Source: Sphaerolaimus hirsutus | Lineage: Eukaryota; Nematoda; Chromadorea; Monhysterida; Sphaerolaimidae | Direction of reading: 5' to 3' | Length of the DNA: 64,000 nt | Assembly (NCBI GenBank): GCA_964036195.1 | Contig: OZ038450.1 | Span: 1,118,701 to 1,182,700, forward strand | Part shown: positions 23,614 to 36,218 of the stretch, piece by piece | Layout: every line of letters begins with the position of its first letter | Position numbering within the stretch: position 1 is the first letter of the stretch | Translations under genes and position numbers: made by a program | Notes under the pieces: generated by a model | The model's database searches: none | Seen by the model: the letters and a program-made list of their open reading frames with translations, nothing else | What the model was told of the DNA's origin: nothing

Positions 23614-24049
23614 ATACCGTATTTCTTCTAATAGAACGGCATACCTCCAACAGAACGGCACCTCCAATAGAACGGCAGGTTTTGGCACTTTTCTACACCC
23701 ACGAAAAGAATAGAACGGCAGCCTCCAATAGAACGGCAGGTAGAAAGTGTTGTACGAGTGCCAAAACACAAAAATATATGAGAAAGTAGTGGTTAGAACA
23801 TCCGGGCTGTACAGAACTATGATTTAGACGTCGTTTTCACATTTGGTTTTGTTTGAATTGATGATCTGATATTAAAATGTCGCTCATGTCTCATCAAAAC
23901 TACAATGTTCAAATGAAACTTGTGTGAAAAAGTTTGATGAAATAAATAGAACGGCAGCCTCCAATAGAACGGCAGGTAAAAAAGTTGACGAAAAAAATAG
24001 AACGGTGCCGTTCATTGTCGTTACGAATATTAGAAGAAATACGGTAACA
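23614..24049. repeat. AATAGAACGGCAG family, copy 2
   Basis: Same architecture as 2860-3255: CCGTATTTCTTCTAATAGA at the left, iterated CCTCCAATAGAACGGCAG, and TTAGAAGAAATACGG at the right. The interior shares the GTACAGAACTATGATTTAGA region with copy 1. Confidence 0.75.
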
Positions 24050-24329
24050 TTGTCCTATTCACTGAATGGTGGTTAAAAATAAGTAGGTTAAATTTATAAC
24101 TGATGATGAAAATTGATAATCTTTCAAAATCAACATGAAAATTACCTCAAAACATCAAAAAATACATTTATTTCCAACATTTACCTAGTTCTATGCAATA
24201 TATCATGCAATAAATGGGCTCAAATTCAACTATAGATCAAATTTAGACTGAAAAGTTTCATTGAAACACAATGTTAAATTTGTTTATGAATTCAGTGAGT
24301 GAATGAAAGCCAAATTTTTACCGTAGGTC

Positions 24330-25268
24330 CTTGAAGACGCCCTTGAATAACTCCTCCCTCAAAAACTTTGAAGAAAAAATAACTCCCTCCCCCTTGAATA
24401 AATCCCCACTCTGTGATAAGTGGAAAATTTTTTGGTCAATTGATATAACAATCCATGAAGTCAGTCAGCCCAGCCCGTCTCGGCTGCAAATGCAGTGCAG
24501 TGTGTGAAATGAAGGATACAAAACCATTTGAGCTTACAGCAGCGACAACAGATACATAATGTAATTCTGAGGAAAAAATACCCCCCCCCCCTGAATAACT
24601 CCCCCCTAAAAACCTCTGACGAAAAAAACTCCCCGGGGGACTTATTTGAGGACATACGGTATATTGATATTTGATACTATTTTTTGCTTGTGACACACTA
24701 TATGGTCATTTCAAAATGTTCCTTACTTGCAGTTGGATCACATCACAATTCCACAAATAAAGTTAAAAAAACAAAAAGTGAAAAATTATTAGGAAAAAAA
24801 CAAAGAGTCAATGGAATCTTCCTAAATCTGAATCGCCATAGTTGACTGCATAATTGGCTGGCGGGATGGCTGCCAGATAACATGACAACAGTGATAGAAA
24901 ACGTGAATTTATTGGTTCTCTTGTGCCAACCGCCAAGCAAATATGGAGCCTGTGCAATGTCATCATTATCATCACTACTTAAATACCATATTTGTTTGAA
25001 TAATTCCCCCTGTAAGGCGAGTGAGGAAAAGATAATTCCTTTCCTTGAATTATTCCCCCTGCAATGACAAATTTTTAATGTACAATTTGTCCATGCTATT
25101 GTGTTAATCAAGCATATTTTGTGGAATGAGTTCATAGAAACATGCTTCAAAATTGTGAAGAAATAATAAATCCACCACTTGAATAATTCTCCTCTCGAAT
25201 AGTTACCCCCTAAAAAGTCTGATAAAACAATAATTACCCCAGGGGAGTTGTTCAAGCAAATGCAGTAT
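24330..25268. repeat. CGAATAACTCCCCC repeats, two adjacent elements
   Basis: Units such as GAATAACTCCTCCCTCAAAA and CCCCCTGAATAACTCCCCC are spread over 24330-24662, closing GAGGACATACGGTA. A related set (AATAATTCCCCCTGTAAGGC) lies at 24985-25268. They are related to the CGAAATACCCCC family by termini and behaviour. No gene is present. Confidence 0.6.
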
Positions 25269-26057
25269 TCATTTATTCTTGAAGCAAATCAACATATTAA
25301 ATACAAAATACAGACAAATAGAAATATGCTGACCATAAAATCTATGGCCTTGTCTGTGACTCAGCAAACTTAAAGCTGTCATATTGACTGTGAAATCATA
25401 CTTTCAAACGGGAACAAACATAGGATACATAAATAGATAAAAAATCACTTTCCAGAATATGCCAAAGGAACTTTCAAATGGTAATGGAATGCATACAGGA
25501 TAGGCAATATAATTATTAATGTATTCTATTTATAATAAACAGACTATACAACAAAAATAATTTTCAACGTTAATTCACAAATGAACTTGGTCTGCCACAG
25601 AGTGAGGCATTATGAACACAGTGATAGATCATAAATGCATAACCAATCATATGTCACACAAATAAGAAATCAGTGATTTACTAATTAAATCTTTACTCTG
25701 AAGTTAATGCAGTTTCAAACAGTACAAGTAAATATGTAATGTGGTTACATACATTATATTAATGTTTGTATGCTTGCTTATTCTCGGCAGACCGCGGAGT
25801 ATTTTATGTGCAAAATCCTACCATAATTTGCTGAAAAAAATCTTGTGATAAATTTCGTAATTTATTTTTCCACAGTAAAAACGAAATGATAAAAAATTAT
25901 GATGAAAAAACTGAAAAAATTTTGTTCATTATGCAGATGGGTCAAGGTAGGTTTCCATAATAAGTGTGATGTCCGCCGAGTATACCCAAAGTGACGTGTT
26001 AGCTGAGAGTATAATTCCAATCAAAAATCATGTGACAGACCAAGTTGATATAAATAC

Positions 26058-26607
26058 AGGGATGGGCATTTTCAGTTACCGCTGGAAAAACGCGATAGCT
26101 TGAGCTACGGTAGCTATTTAGCACAATAGAGTAGACTCCATAGGACACCTATTCTGAAGTTTGCAACCCAAACGGCCACATTTTGGGTGAGTTGTGGAAC
26201 ACACAGTTTTTAGTGTAATTTTGTGACTTGACCCCCGTTATCTCAGGACTGGGGGACTATTCGAGAAAAACAAAGAATTTGGTTGTAGCCCCGACCCCAA
26301 ACCCCAACATACTCAAAGGGCATCCAAATCGGCCAATGTACGACAGAATGGGACAACACCAAAGACCGGTGACCCCCCCCTCAAATGCCACCCTCGATTT
26401 ATCCTATGGGTGACGCCTAGTCACAAAATTACACTAAAAACGGTGTGTTCCACTACTCACCCAAAATGTGGCCGTTTGGGTTGCAAACTTTAGAATAGGT
26501 GTCCTATGGAGTCTACTCTATTGTGTTAAAATTTCACTGTGATAGCTCAACCGTAGCTCAAGCTATCGCGTTTTTCCAGCGGTAACTGAAGATGCCCACC
26601 CCTGTAC
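26058..26607. repeat. 550-bp fold-back element with arms of about 180-240 bp
   Basis: The left arm begins GGGATGGGCATTTTCAGTTA and CCGCTGGAAAAACGCGATAG; the right arm ends CTATCGCGTTTTTCCAGCGG followed by TAACTGAAGATGCCCACCCC. The arms also share CAATAGAGTAGACTCCATAG and AACCCAAACGGCCACATTTT. The spacer of about 150 bp has no gene. Confidence 0.85.
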
Positions 26608-27219
26608 ATACAAATGCTCATAGGTATCTGCAACCCGTGTCTCCAACCCAAACTACTGAACAAACCACCATTTTGAAAATGCTGCAAAAAACATTGTATA
26701 AAAGTTGATGAATAGTAAAATAAATACATATCAGCGTTAAAAACCTGTTTTATATGAAAAAAGTATTAGGCTCATTAATAGTAAAGCCAACCAAAGCCGT
26801 CCACAGGCCACGATGTGACCATTAATATCAGCAGATCGTAAAGTCGAATTTCCAAATTACAACAACCCTCCTGCGAAATGACAATGCACTATACAGATTA
26901 AGAACAAATTATTATATTCAAGTGCTACACTGACCAGCTCTCATCTATCTTTATAAAACAATATCACGAATATTTACATCCGCAGCAAGTATAAAAACAT
27001 ATCCGACAGCAGCATTAGACATCCACTTGTGGGAATTATTGTAAATCATAATGATTGTGGGCACCACTATGAATGCTCATAAATTTGCACATGCAAAACG
27101 AAAATTCATACTTACTCAAGAAAATTCAGAGGAGTTTCAAGCAAAGTGAGAAACACAAGATGTACCATTCCATGCCTTGTCAATGCGCAGTGATGTCTTT
27201 CTACACAGGTAGTTTTGCT

Positions 27220-27590
27220 TTTACAAATACAGTCTCCTCGAAATACCCCCATGGGTTTATTATTTCGCCAGCGAATTATGAACGGGTTTAATTCAAGAGG
27301 GCTTATTCAAAGGGGGGGGGATAATGCCGCCAGAAGATTCATGAAATTCCACATACATATAAAAATTTATGTTTAGATCTAGATGGTATTTATAAAGCTT
27401 TATTATACACCTCAGTCATTGTTTTTATCGTGTTTTCTGCTTATGGATCACCAACTGCAGTTTTGTCATTCATATACTCTTTACACTCAATTCGGGTAGG
27501 GGTGATTCAACGGGGGGTATATTATTCCTCAGCTCGCTCACACCTAGGGGTTTTTCGGGGGGGGGGGGTAATTAGAGGAAACACTGTATC
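27220..27590. repeat. CGAAATACCCCC family fragments
   Basis: CTCGAAATACCCCCATGGG at about 27237 and TTATTCAAAGGGGGGGGG at 27305 appear to bound one element. A further end at 27505-27590 reads GGGGGTAATTAGAGGAAACA. They lie 3' of the RING ligase gene. Confidence 0.5.
27399..27404 (-). promoter_or_regulatory. Candidate polyadenylation signal of the RING ligase gene
   Basis: AATAAA on the minus strand about 240 nt beyond the stop codon at 27645-27647. It is assigned only by position. Confidence 0.3.
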
Positions 27591-27644
27591 TGCCATACCT
27601 ACATATTTAAGATGTAAGATGAACATGCAATGCGAGGGGTGGCA

Positions 27645-30600
27645 TCAACTGGCGCTGAGCACGTCCATCTGCATGTGGTTGGCTGCCTGGTCGATGCTCG
27701 CCTCCCCGCCCGCGTCTTGCGAACGCCGCAGCTTGGCCGAGAACGAACGGCTGTTGGTGCGCGGCCGCCCGCCCGCCTGCCCGCCCAACTCGTTTCTGTG
27801 TGCCAGTGTAACTCGGGGGTTTTGTTGTTCTGTGACGGTTTTGAGATAAATGTAAATACAGCAATAACAGGTTCAGAGGTACTTAATGAAAGTCTGCTGA
27901 AGTTCTTTGAAATTTCTGTTCTTTTATTTTTTTTCAGTGAATGTTTTGCTGTTTATTGCTGATCGTTTGTGCTCTTTTTCGAAATAGATCATCGCTCTCA
28001 AAACAGGAAACTATCATCCATCAAAACAATAAAAACATAAAATACCACTGTGGATTAGATTTTGGGGAACCAAAATGCCTGTGTTCTCTTTCGATGCAAT
28101 CCTTTTCTTTTTATCGGTACCACAAAACAAAGTTTAAAAACAACACAACAACCATGAGCCCGTGCGCACCTTCCCTCTGCGTGGGCGCCATTCCTGGGCG
28201 CCACCTTGACCAGCACGGCGCCGTACTCGGGGGGCAGCGCGGTGGTGGGCCGGCCGGCGGTGGACACGAGCACGTGCCTGCCCGACGACGCCGGCTGCTG
28301 CGGCCCCGCCCCGCCGCCCGACTGCAAGCACTGCCGCCGCTCGCTCAGGTGCGGCGTGCACGACGCAGAGTGGTAGGCTGCGTGGGGGGCACAGTGTGCA
28401 GTTTTGAATACGATCCATGGTGCATACAACCGGGGACAGTCCCAGATTCTGTAAAATGCCCTACAAAATGTCTAATGTCATGCTAAATTCCATGGAAAAT
28501 TTCAAATGTCATGTAAAGCGTCTGACGTCATGGAAAGTAGCCTGCAAAATCGCAAACGAGTTTTCCATATTACCGGGCATTTTCCGTGACTTTAGACACT
28601 TTTCCGGATGTTTAACACAATGCATAACATTTGACATTTTACAGCGTGCGGGACTGCCCACGGTATTCTTCGATACCCATGCGTTTTATTTCCCGTCCCA
28701 ATTTGTTGTGTGTCTGTGCCAAATGGTACAGAACGCCTGCAGTCAAAAGGTTTCACACCCAAGTGCAGACGTACCCTCAGCGTGCGGTATGAGCGCGTCG
28801 GGGGAGCGCCGCCCGTCCGACTTGGGGGAGGCAGGCGACGCGTCCGCTTGCGGTGGGTGGTGCACCTCGGCCACGGACTGGTGCTGCAGCACGGCCAGCT
28901 CGACGGGCGCGCCGCTGGTGGCCGCCCAGGGCCGACTGCACGCCGCCGGGGCGCTCGCGTTCGCCGACGACGCCCGGCCGGCGCCCTTGGCCGCGTGCTG
29001 CCGCTGGCTCGACGAGTGGCACGCTGAAGCCAAGCTGCGGCAGCGCGACTCGTTGCCCTGGCGCGAACTGGTCGAGTTGCGTCGACGCTGGCCTTCTGGC
29101 TCGCCGTGCACCTGCGTTTGGTATAGGCAACTAGAGGTCAGCGACTCCAAGAGGACATTTTGAGTCATTTTCACTCAATATCGTTAATTTTTATACCTTT
29201 TTGCCAATTTCCAGCTTCAAAATCCAATTTTGGGCAGTATAAATGCATAGTTTTATACCAAAGTTTAAAGCTATTTTTCACATACTTTCAGTGATTTTTC
29301 CCTCCGGTGATTCAGTGATTTCTGCTTTCTACACACAGAACAAGTCTAAATTCTTAACCACCACAAACCCCCACCATACAAGTAATAAGTAACTTTCCTC
29401 TGTATAGAAGTTTGTAAAGACCCATTTTAGAAAATATCAAAACAAAAAATTGCCTCCATTAAAACACAGCCCACCAACCGTCAAGGGAATAATATTGAAT
29501 CCAGTGGCAGTCTGCTCGGTGAGCACCTGGTGCACCACGGCCACATTGTCCCTGCCATCACTGAAGGGGTGCCTTTCCCTGGGCGGGTGTCTGCCCTCTG
29601 TGTGCTCAGCTGCGCTGTTCGGATAGGACAGGTCCCTGTGATACGAGTCGCTGTTGGTGGCGCTGTTGTGCCTGCTGCGCGGCCGCTGCGAGTGTCGCCG
29701 CTGGGCCGGCTGCGCGGCGGCAGAGTCGTCCTCCAGCTCCTCGTCGTCGTCGTCGTCGTCGATGATCTCGTCGTTGTCCTGGCTGCTGGCCGAGCCCAAC
29801 ACCCCCGCCGGGCTGGCCGCGCCCCCCGCCGCCCCCGGACTGTTGCCGCAGGTCGCCGCGCGAGAACACTGCGTCGTATTTGCGTGCCATAGAAGTTCGG
29901 TAATTTTCGAAAAATGTAAATAAACATAATCTCAGAGTTTCTCAAAAATATATAGGTAATTCAATCTGTCACAAGAAACACAAAAAATATTTGAAAATCT
30001 TTTATTTGCTATATTTTGCTTATTTGCCAGTATCAATAACTTGTCCTGAGACCGACCCGCCAGTAATCAAATATATAAAACCCTGTGTCCAATTTAATGT
30101 GGCAGACCAAGTATAAAGGTAAAAAAGATATAAAATCAATGCGAAAGCCCATGAGCCGAACGGACGGTATAGCCGAAGGCCTTGAGTATGTCCATCTTGC
30201 ACATGGGACAGGTGCGGTGCTCCAAGAGCCAGGGGTCGACGCAGGTCTTGTGGAAGACGTGTCTGCAGGGCAGCGAGCGGACCATGTCGCCCACGGCGTA
30301 GGGGTCGATGCACACGGGGCAGTCCGTGTCCAGGTCGGCGTCGCCAGCGCGCACCACGCGGGTGGGGATTTTCGTGAGCGCCTTGCGCGCCGCGTTGAAC
30401 AGACGCCGCTGCAATTGGTCGCAATTTCCGTGGTCGGCGCTAGTTCACTGACAGTGAACCGGGGGTCTCCTAGATTTCCGCCCCCGGGGGGTTGGATAGA
30501 TAGCAAATCGCTCCTCCGATAGATAGCTGAAAAATTTTCTGGGGGGGTTTGGGGGGTTCGCGGGGGTTCAATATATAGGCTTTTTCGGGGTGCAGAAGGA

Positions 30601-32901
30601 AGAAAAGGGAGAAAAATCGCTAAAAGTAGATGAAAAATCTATAGCTGAATACAGGCAATAATGAACATGTACTCACGATTTTGGAGGTGAAAATCTATAA
30701 AAGGCATGAAAAGTAGCAATTTTGAGCAAAAATTTGGGCTAATTTCTCAACCCCCCCAACCCCCACCCTACGAGACCCCTGCAGTGAACTGAAAAAATGT
30801 GTAACTAAAAGTGAACTAAAAAACCCACCGCAAGTCGATCCTTAGCATGGGCATAGCGAAACCTCTGCACATAGTAGAACACGAGCCAGGCCAAACTGAT
30901 GATCATGAGTATAATGAAGCTGACGCTGACGAACAGCACCGAGGTCTTGCTGAAGTTGTTCATGGACTGCGCGTCGGCGGTGTCTTCGTCGCGGCCGGGC
31001 GCGAACGTGCAGTCGCGCGCGAACGGCACGCGGCCGACCGTGTGGCCCGACTGCAGCGCGGCCACCAGTTCCGACTGCACGAACGCGTCCAGCTGCGTCC
31101 AGTTGCCCACCGAGGGGAAGTTGCTCTGTTCCGACGACAGGAACAACAGGCTCGCCGTGCGCTCGCTGCCTGTGTGGGCAACGGTACCACTCAGCACACG
31201 TGCACATTTGCGAGCAGAGGACACCTGTGCCATGCGGACATCTACACTCAGTTTATTGAACATTGAAGTGACATTGAAGAATTGGGAAATGCAATATTGC
31301 CACACCACACCAATTTAATACCATCAAAACTACGGTGTCAACTTTCACTTTTCCGTTTTCCATTTCGGTTTTCAGAAGGCAAACGTTTTCTATTTCAGTT
31401 TCCTGTAAAAAAAATATTTGACCCCTAATCAAAAGCAGCACACTGAACACACCGCTGTCGCCACGGCCAGCGAGGCTGGCAACCAACTTCCTGTACACCT
31501 GCGGCACGCCAGCAGGGTACTTGTCTGGCTGGTGCACGTGCTCCAGCATCAGCTTCAAGTCGTCCCTGCTGTTGTCCATGGCGAACGCCCGGTCCAACAC
31601 TGCGACCACTATCTCCCTGTGCGGCATGAGCGACGTCCAGGCGGACACGTAGAGCGGCAGGTTCTGACGGCCGCACTGCTCTACGTTGTACGGCCACACA
31701 AGCTGGGTGGGGTGCGTGGCAAGTTGCTTCGAGGTGTCATGTCGAAGACATGAACAATTTTACTACAGAACTTTTGACATTTTGCGTGACATTTTACAAA
31801 TTTGTAAATATGACATTTTACACCCGACTTTACACTTTACAGGGTACGGGCCTGACAACTAGTACCGCAAAAATCTGATTTTTCGGGATCCGAATTTTAC
31901 ACTTTTATCAAAAGATTTGGCGCGAATGCCAGATGCCATATCGGAAAAAGCAAGATCATCCATACTCAAACGATCACACGGTCACACCCCAGACCACGAC
32001 ATCCAGAACCCACCAAATCAGCAGCCACAGTCCTGAGAACATGTCGGGCATAAAACAGCCTCTCTCCAAGGTCAGGGCCGGCCAGCTGCAGGTGCGGCGC
32101 ACAGACAACGTCGTGGCTGTAGTCGTCGGGCAGCTCCGTGCCGCTGGCGCCGGACCAGACGCCGGCGGACGTGTTGGCGGACTGGCTGACGCTCGTGGTG
32201 CCCATTGAGCTGCTGCTGCCGGTGGTGGTGTAGCTGCCGCGGCGGCGCGTCGCCACCATCAAGTCTCCCGGCAGGTAGATCGTTTTTATGTCCGTACTGT
32301 CCAGTGATAACCTGTTGGTGGTAGACAGGGATTTGCTGCTTTAATTTTTGTGTGATGGTTTATATAAAAATTCCGTTTTCTGCGATCAAAAGAACCTAAT
32401 TGTTTAGATGGATTGGGCTATAAATATTAATTTGACAGGAAACATCGACTGAGTACCTGGGAATATTAGACAAGGAACTTCATCTGGATGCTTTTAGGTA
32501 TTTGAATTGAGTTTGTACCGGCACATACCTCAAAGTGAATAGTTTGACCGAGATAAAACATGCACAAGACATTTCGCCTAGAGATGAAAAACAAGTTTTT
32601 TAGACGACCAGTTTTCAAGTTTTACAAACAGTTTTAATGCTCAGATTGTTAAACAAATTTACAGGTTTAAAAAATTCACCGTGGATGACCTTAAGTCCAT
32701 ATTGAAAAACACACACAAAAAAGCACCAAACCTGGGCACGGCGATTCCCCGCACATTGTGAATGACGTTATCACTCGCGCCGGCATCAGCAGCGTCGCCG
32801 CGGCACTGCAGTTTGTCATAGAAACTCGCAGTGCGCTGGAAAGTTGCTGCAGTCGCTGCACCAACTGCACAAGCCAGCGGCACGAACATGACGCACAGCA
32901 T
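27645..32901 (-). CDS. Goliath/RNF130-family transmembrane RING-H2 E3 ubiquitin ligase, nine exons
   Basis: Exons in transcript order: 32901-32732, 32335-32014, 31702-31453, 31169-30829, 30408-30166, 29868-29527, 29111-28775, 28377-28170, 27795-27645. All phases agree and the total is 787 codons plus stop. Residues 1-20 ([20 protein letters not shown]) look like a signal peptide. One membrane helix lies at about 325-347, preceded by [16 protein letters not shown] and followed by [15 protein letters not shown], both signatures of the Goliath/RNF130/RNF150 family. The RING-H2 is at 391-431 (CPVC, then [11 protein letters not shown] and CPMC). The C-terminal third is Ser/Gly-rich, with an acidic [18 protein letters not shown] block and RRRNSTSS. 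Family members ubiquitinate endosomal and membrane cargo. Oddity: the luminal region (57-317) does not read like the protease-associated domain normal for the family. The exon 5 donor (GTCCGT) is weak; read-through gives a stop at 30137. Confidence 0.85.
30166..30408 (-). CDS. RING-H2 exon of the Goliath-like ligase
   Basis: This single exon carries the whole catalytic module: [19 protein letters not shown], then zinc ligands in [13 protein letters not shown] and CPMC with family spacing, and the trailing [11 protein letters not shown]. Arginine in EHRTCPMC occupies the usual allosteric linker position of RING E3s. If the donor at its end is skipped, the frame adds VRSAHGLSH and stops at 30137, a plausible short isoform. 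Confidence 0.9.
31775..31855. repeat. TGTAAAATG family half-element
   Basis: Contains TTGACATTTTGCGTGACATT, TTACAAATTTG and TTACAGGGTACGGGCC, the right-arm motifs of the family. It sits in intron 2 of the RING ligase gene. Confidence 0.5.
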
Positions 32902-32994
32902 GGTGGTAAGTTTACAATTGATAATTGGTGAGTTGAGTAGGTTTCGGTGGAATAGTAGTTTATAGTGCGGCATTCATGTTTGACTGCGGGCACT

Positions 32995-33190
32995 CGCTGA
33001 CCCTGTAAAGCGTCCTGTAAGATGTCTAATGTCCTGCAAAGTGTCTAAAGTCCTGCAAAATGCCATCGAAAACGGCAAACGAAAGTTTGCCGTTTTCCAG
33101 GGAATTTTCTATGACTTTAGACACTTTTGCAATTCACTTGACACTTTACAGGGCATTTTACATGGTCTGCGAGTGGCACCTGGTCTGATC
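32995..33190. repeat. Fold-back repeat, TGTAAAATG family
   Basis: Begins TGACCCTGTAAAGCGTCCTG, with central GAAAACGGCAAACGAAAG mirrored by TTTGCCGTTTTCCAGG. It ends TTTACAGGGCATTTTACATG. It lies immediately upstream of the RING ligase start codon. Confidence 0.65.
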
Positions 33191-34452
33191 CCGGGACTTC
33201 ATTTGGCTGGTTGATATTTTGTGGCGGGCATTTTGTGCCGCCCGTGCCACGCGCCTCTGCTTTGGAGGAAATAAAGTTAAGGCAAAGTAGTTTGTCTATG
33301 TAAATGTTTGTTTGTGTCCATGTTTTCCGGCATAGACACCTTACATAAAAACATGTCCCTTCATTGAAATATTAATAATCTATTCACATAGATCGATAAT
33401 AAAAAACAACATAATAATAAGAAAGTGTGATTTTTGAAACGCTGTTTGAATAAATTGTTACGAATATCAACTATGTATATTTTTATCAGAAGAATGTTGC
33501 GAATTCACCGTGATAAAAAATAATTACATATATGGCATCAAAACAAGATGTCTTCTTACGCACCACCTCAAATTACTTTTTCAAATAAAATGCCATAAAA
33601 ATGAATGGGGAAATAAATGTTTACTTGATTTAAGTTGCGAGTGAGGGGTGAACAGGTACAAGTTTAGTATTTTATAATAATTTATTGCGGCAGCGGCACT
33701 TGAGATTTCAGTATTTTAGAAATTTGAGTGTGCCACCCACTTAATATTTCATAAATCTACATGAATTTAAATTTTGGTTCTTTTTGATGAGGAAGTAAAC
33801 TCAGGCCAGGCAGAAAAACACGTGGTACTATTTTACTTCGAATAATTCGCTTATTCGATCTGACTCACAGTTTTATTAGCATCGAAGTAAAGTTGACATT
33901 TCATGCTAGATCATTTTCATAAATACTTAATAAAATCTGACAAGCAGGTTCTAAATTGAACTTTGAATTGATAATATTTACATCGCAAGGAAACTTACAT
34001 TTGAAGCCCCTTTAATATTTAATGGAAGGAAAACATTGCCAATTGGAAAACGTTCTAAAATGTGACGTATAATTCAAGGTAAAATAGCATGCCAGTCTGA
34101 ATGTTATGGATAACGTCTTCTGCAAAAAATAACGCAAATAACTTTTTAAAACATCACTGAAATGTGAATATTGGCAATAATTTGTGAATATTTACAAAAC
34201 ACAGTGTGTAAAAAATGATCGCTAAGGAACTGTTGTGTTCTATATTAGGTATTTACTATTTTACACAGGTATTCAGACTAGTGATATAAAAAGCGCCATT
34301 ACTTGCGCGCCAAAAATACTTTCGCGGCATAAATACTCGTGTTCAATAAAGTGAAGTAACAGACAACGTTCCGAATGTGAGAAGGGTTCAGGAACTTCAT
34401 CCGAAATTTCTCACTTGTTTCAGTGCATTTCAACAAAAATGATAAATCACAG
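33191..34452. other. AT-rich DNA, nothing recognised
   Basis: No exon-like GC-rich segment, RNA gene or obvious repeat. It lies between the first coding exon of the RING ligase and the GC island at 37.9-38.3 kb, so it is probably a first intron or 5' flank. Confidence 0.35.
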
Positions 34453-34732
34453 TTACCGTATTTCTTCCGATAGAAGATCGCCGTTCTATTTTTGTCTTCA
34501 ACGTTTTTACCTGCCGTTCTATTAGATTAGACCACCCATTTTTCTAATATTTGTGTGTTCTGGCACTCTTCCAACGTAATTTCTACCTGCTTTTATATTG
34601 GAGGTGCCGTTCTATTGGAGGCTGCCGTTCTATTAATTTCGTGAGTGCGAAAAAGTGCCAAAACCTGCCGTTCTATTTGAGGTGTCGTTCTATTGGAGGT
34701 ATGCCGTTCTATTAAAAGATATACGGTACCCA
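34453..34732. repeat. AATAGAACGGCAG family, copy 3
   Basis: Left end ACCGTATTTCTTCCGATAGA; right part GCCGTTCTATTGGAGGCTGC with iterated CCGTTCTATT units, ending in TTAAAAGATATACGGTA. It is shorter than copies 1 and 2. Confidence 0.7.
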
Positions 34733-35159
34733 CATTCTTCGAAATCGGATTGGTGAAAGCCGTCGGGAAATTAGTGTTTTTCTGGCATTGGCTGAGTGCT
34801 ACCGATTTTTTACATAAAATATCAGCAATCAAAGCAGTTGTTATTGTGCTGCCATTTTTTGAAAAATGTTGATGGAAGTACAGGTAATGGAAATATATTT
34901 ACATTTTTACTTTTTCCTATAATTTATGATTTGGCGTCGAATGTTCAGAAATCTTTAGTGAGCGTTCTAAAATCCTCGAAATGGGGCGTAAATTTGACAG
35001 TCGTTTTCACAGATCGCATTTTCGCATTTCCTGCACAGAATGGTGAAATTACGTATTCGATGTCACCTTTTGTGACACATTTCCACTTTTTGACACAGAA
35101 AATTGATCCCTCCAACAAGAGAAAACCAAGTTAGCCGCAAAAATGGCTAAGAAAGTAAG

Positions 35160-35482
35160 AATACGTAACATACCATATTCCCCCTCGAAATACCCCCGTT
35201 TGGAATTATGTACATCATGTATGCAATGTACATAAAGTATATATTGCTGCCAGTTTGCAGTGCAGTTACACATACACTGAATAGTTTGTGTAGCGATGAA
35301 CGTTGATACATACCTATATATATGTCCAAATAAATCCTATTTGGACACATTATTTACCGGTTTCGGTGATATAAAAGCGTATTCTCTACTACGATTTTCA
35401 CGAAAATATTCTGACGAAAAAATACCCCCTCAAAATTTGCACACTAAAAAACCCCTGGGGGTATTTCAAGAAAATACGGTAG
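35160..35482. mobile_element. CGAAATACCCCC family, most intact copy
   Basis: Left end ATTCCCCCTCGAAATACCCC; right end CCTGGGGGTATTTCAAGAAA followed by ATACGGTA, an inverted relation. The interior of about 270 bp is non-coding. Confidence 0.6.
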
Positions 35483-36218
35483 ATATTTCGGTGCCATCCT
35501 AACGATTTGTTCAGGAGAAAGTATTGAATTTATTTCTTAAAGTCGCATTGAAGCAGCAGAGTATCACATGCTGCAATGCAATTTTTTGGTGTGTTGGGTA
35601 AATTATGAATTCATCAGAGCACAGACTTGTGGAAATTATTGAAGTAAAACACTATTTTTCCAAATCAGTATACACGACTAAAATGCCACCTACTTATGCA
35701 TGTATGTATTTGTGCTTGGTCTGTTCCGGAAAATCTGAGATTATTTTGTTCCAAACTCAAGGGATCATCTGACAATAAATTATTTCCATTTCTTTCCTCC
35801 AGTGACAACGAAAATGGTATGAACTTTTTGTGGGCAGTTTGTCCTCTGCTTCTGGTCATTATTTGCCTGTTGTGCAGTAAAACGTCATAAAAAAGGTTAA
35901 AATCATTATATTTTGGGAACTATGCAAGCCTGTCTCTCCTGTCCCAGAGTTGTTAAAATACCTTTATTTTTGGAAACTGTAAGTGTAAATACACTTTCCT
36001 AGTGTCGAGTAACTGAACTAAGTGTATTGGTTTTTTTAAATACCAAGGAAAGCGTAAAAAGGGTAAGCATAAACATTTCTTAAGAAAGTGCTCTCCTGTA
36101 TAGCACTGGACAACACAATAGTTTTCACATTTAGATGAATTGATCATTATTTAACATGTTTATCATCAAAAAATCATAGTGTAAAACAATAACACACAGA
36201 TGAATATATTTGTACTTA

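Noticed and set aside
28710-29134. Overlapping + and - strand frames of 90-140 codons other than the chosen exon frame
   Set aside because: Shadows of the GC-rich exon 28775-29111. Only one frame joins in phase to both neighbouring exons.
31900-32045. Minus-strand hydrophobic stretch [19 protein letters not shown] as a possible signal peptide or start
   Set aside because: It overlaps the exon 2 end and the intron of the RING ligase, stops almost at once, and the model with the signal peptide at 32901 is in phase throughout.
34593-34832. Minus-strand frame with repeated SNRTAP/IERQ pattern
   Set aside because: Produced by the CCTCCAATAGAACGGCAG repeat, not a gene.
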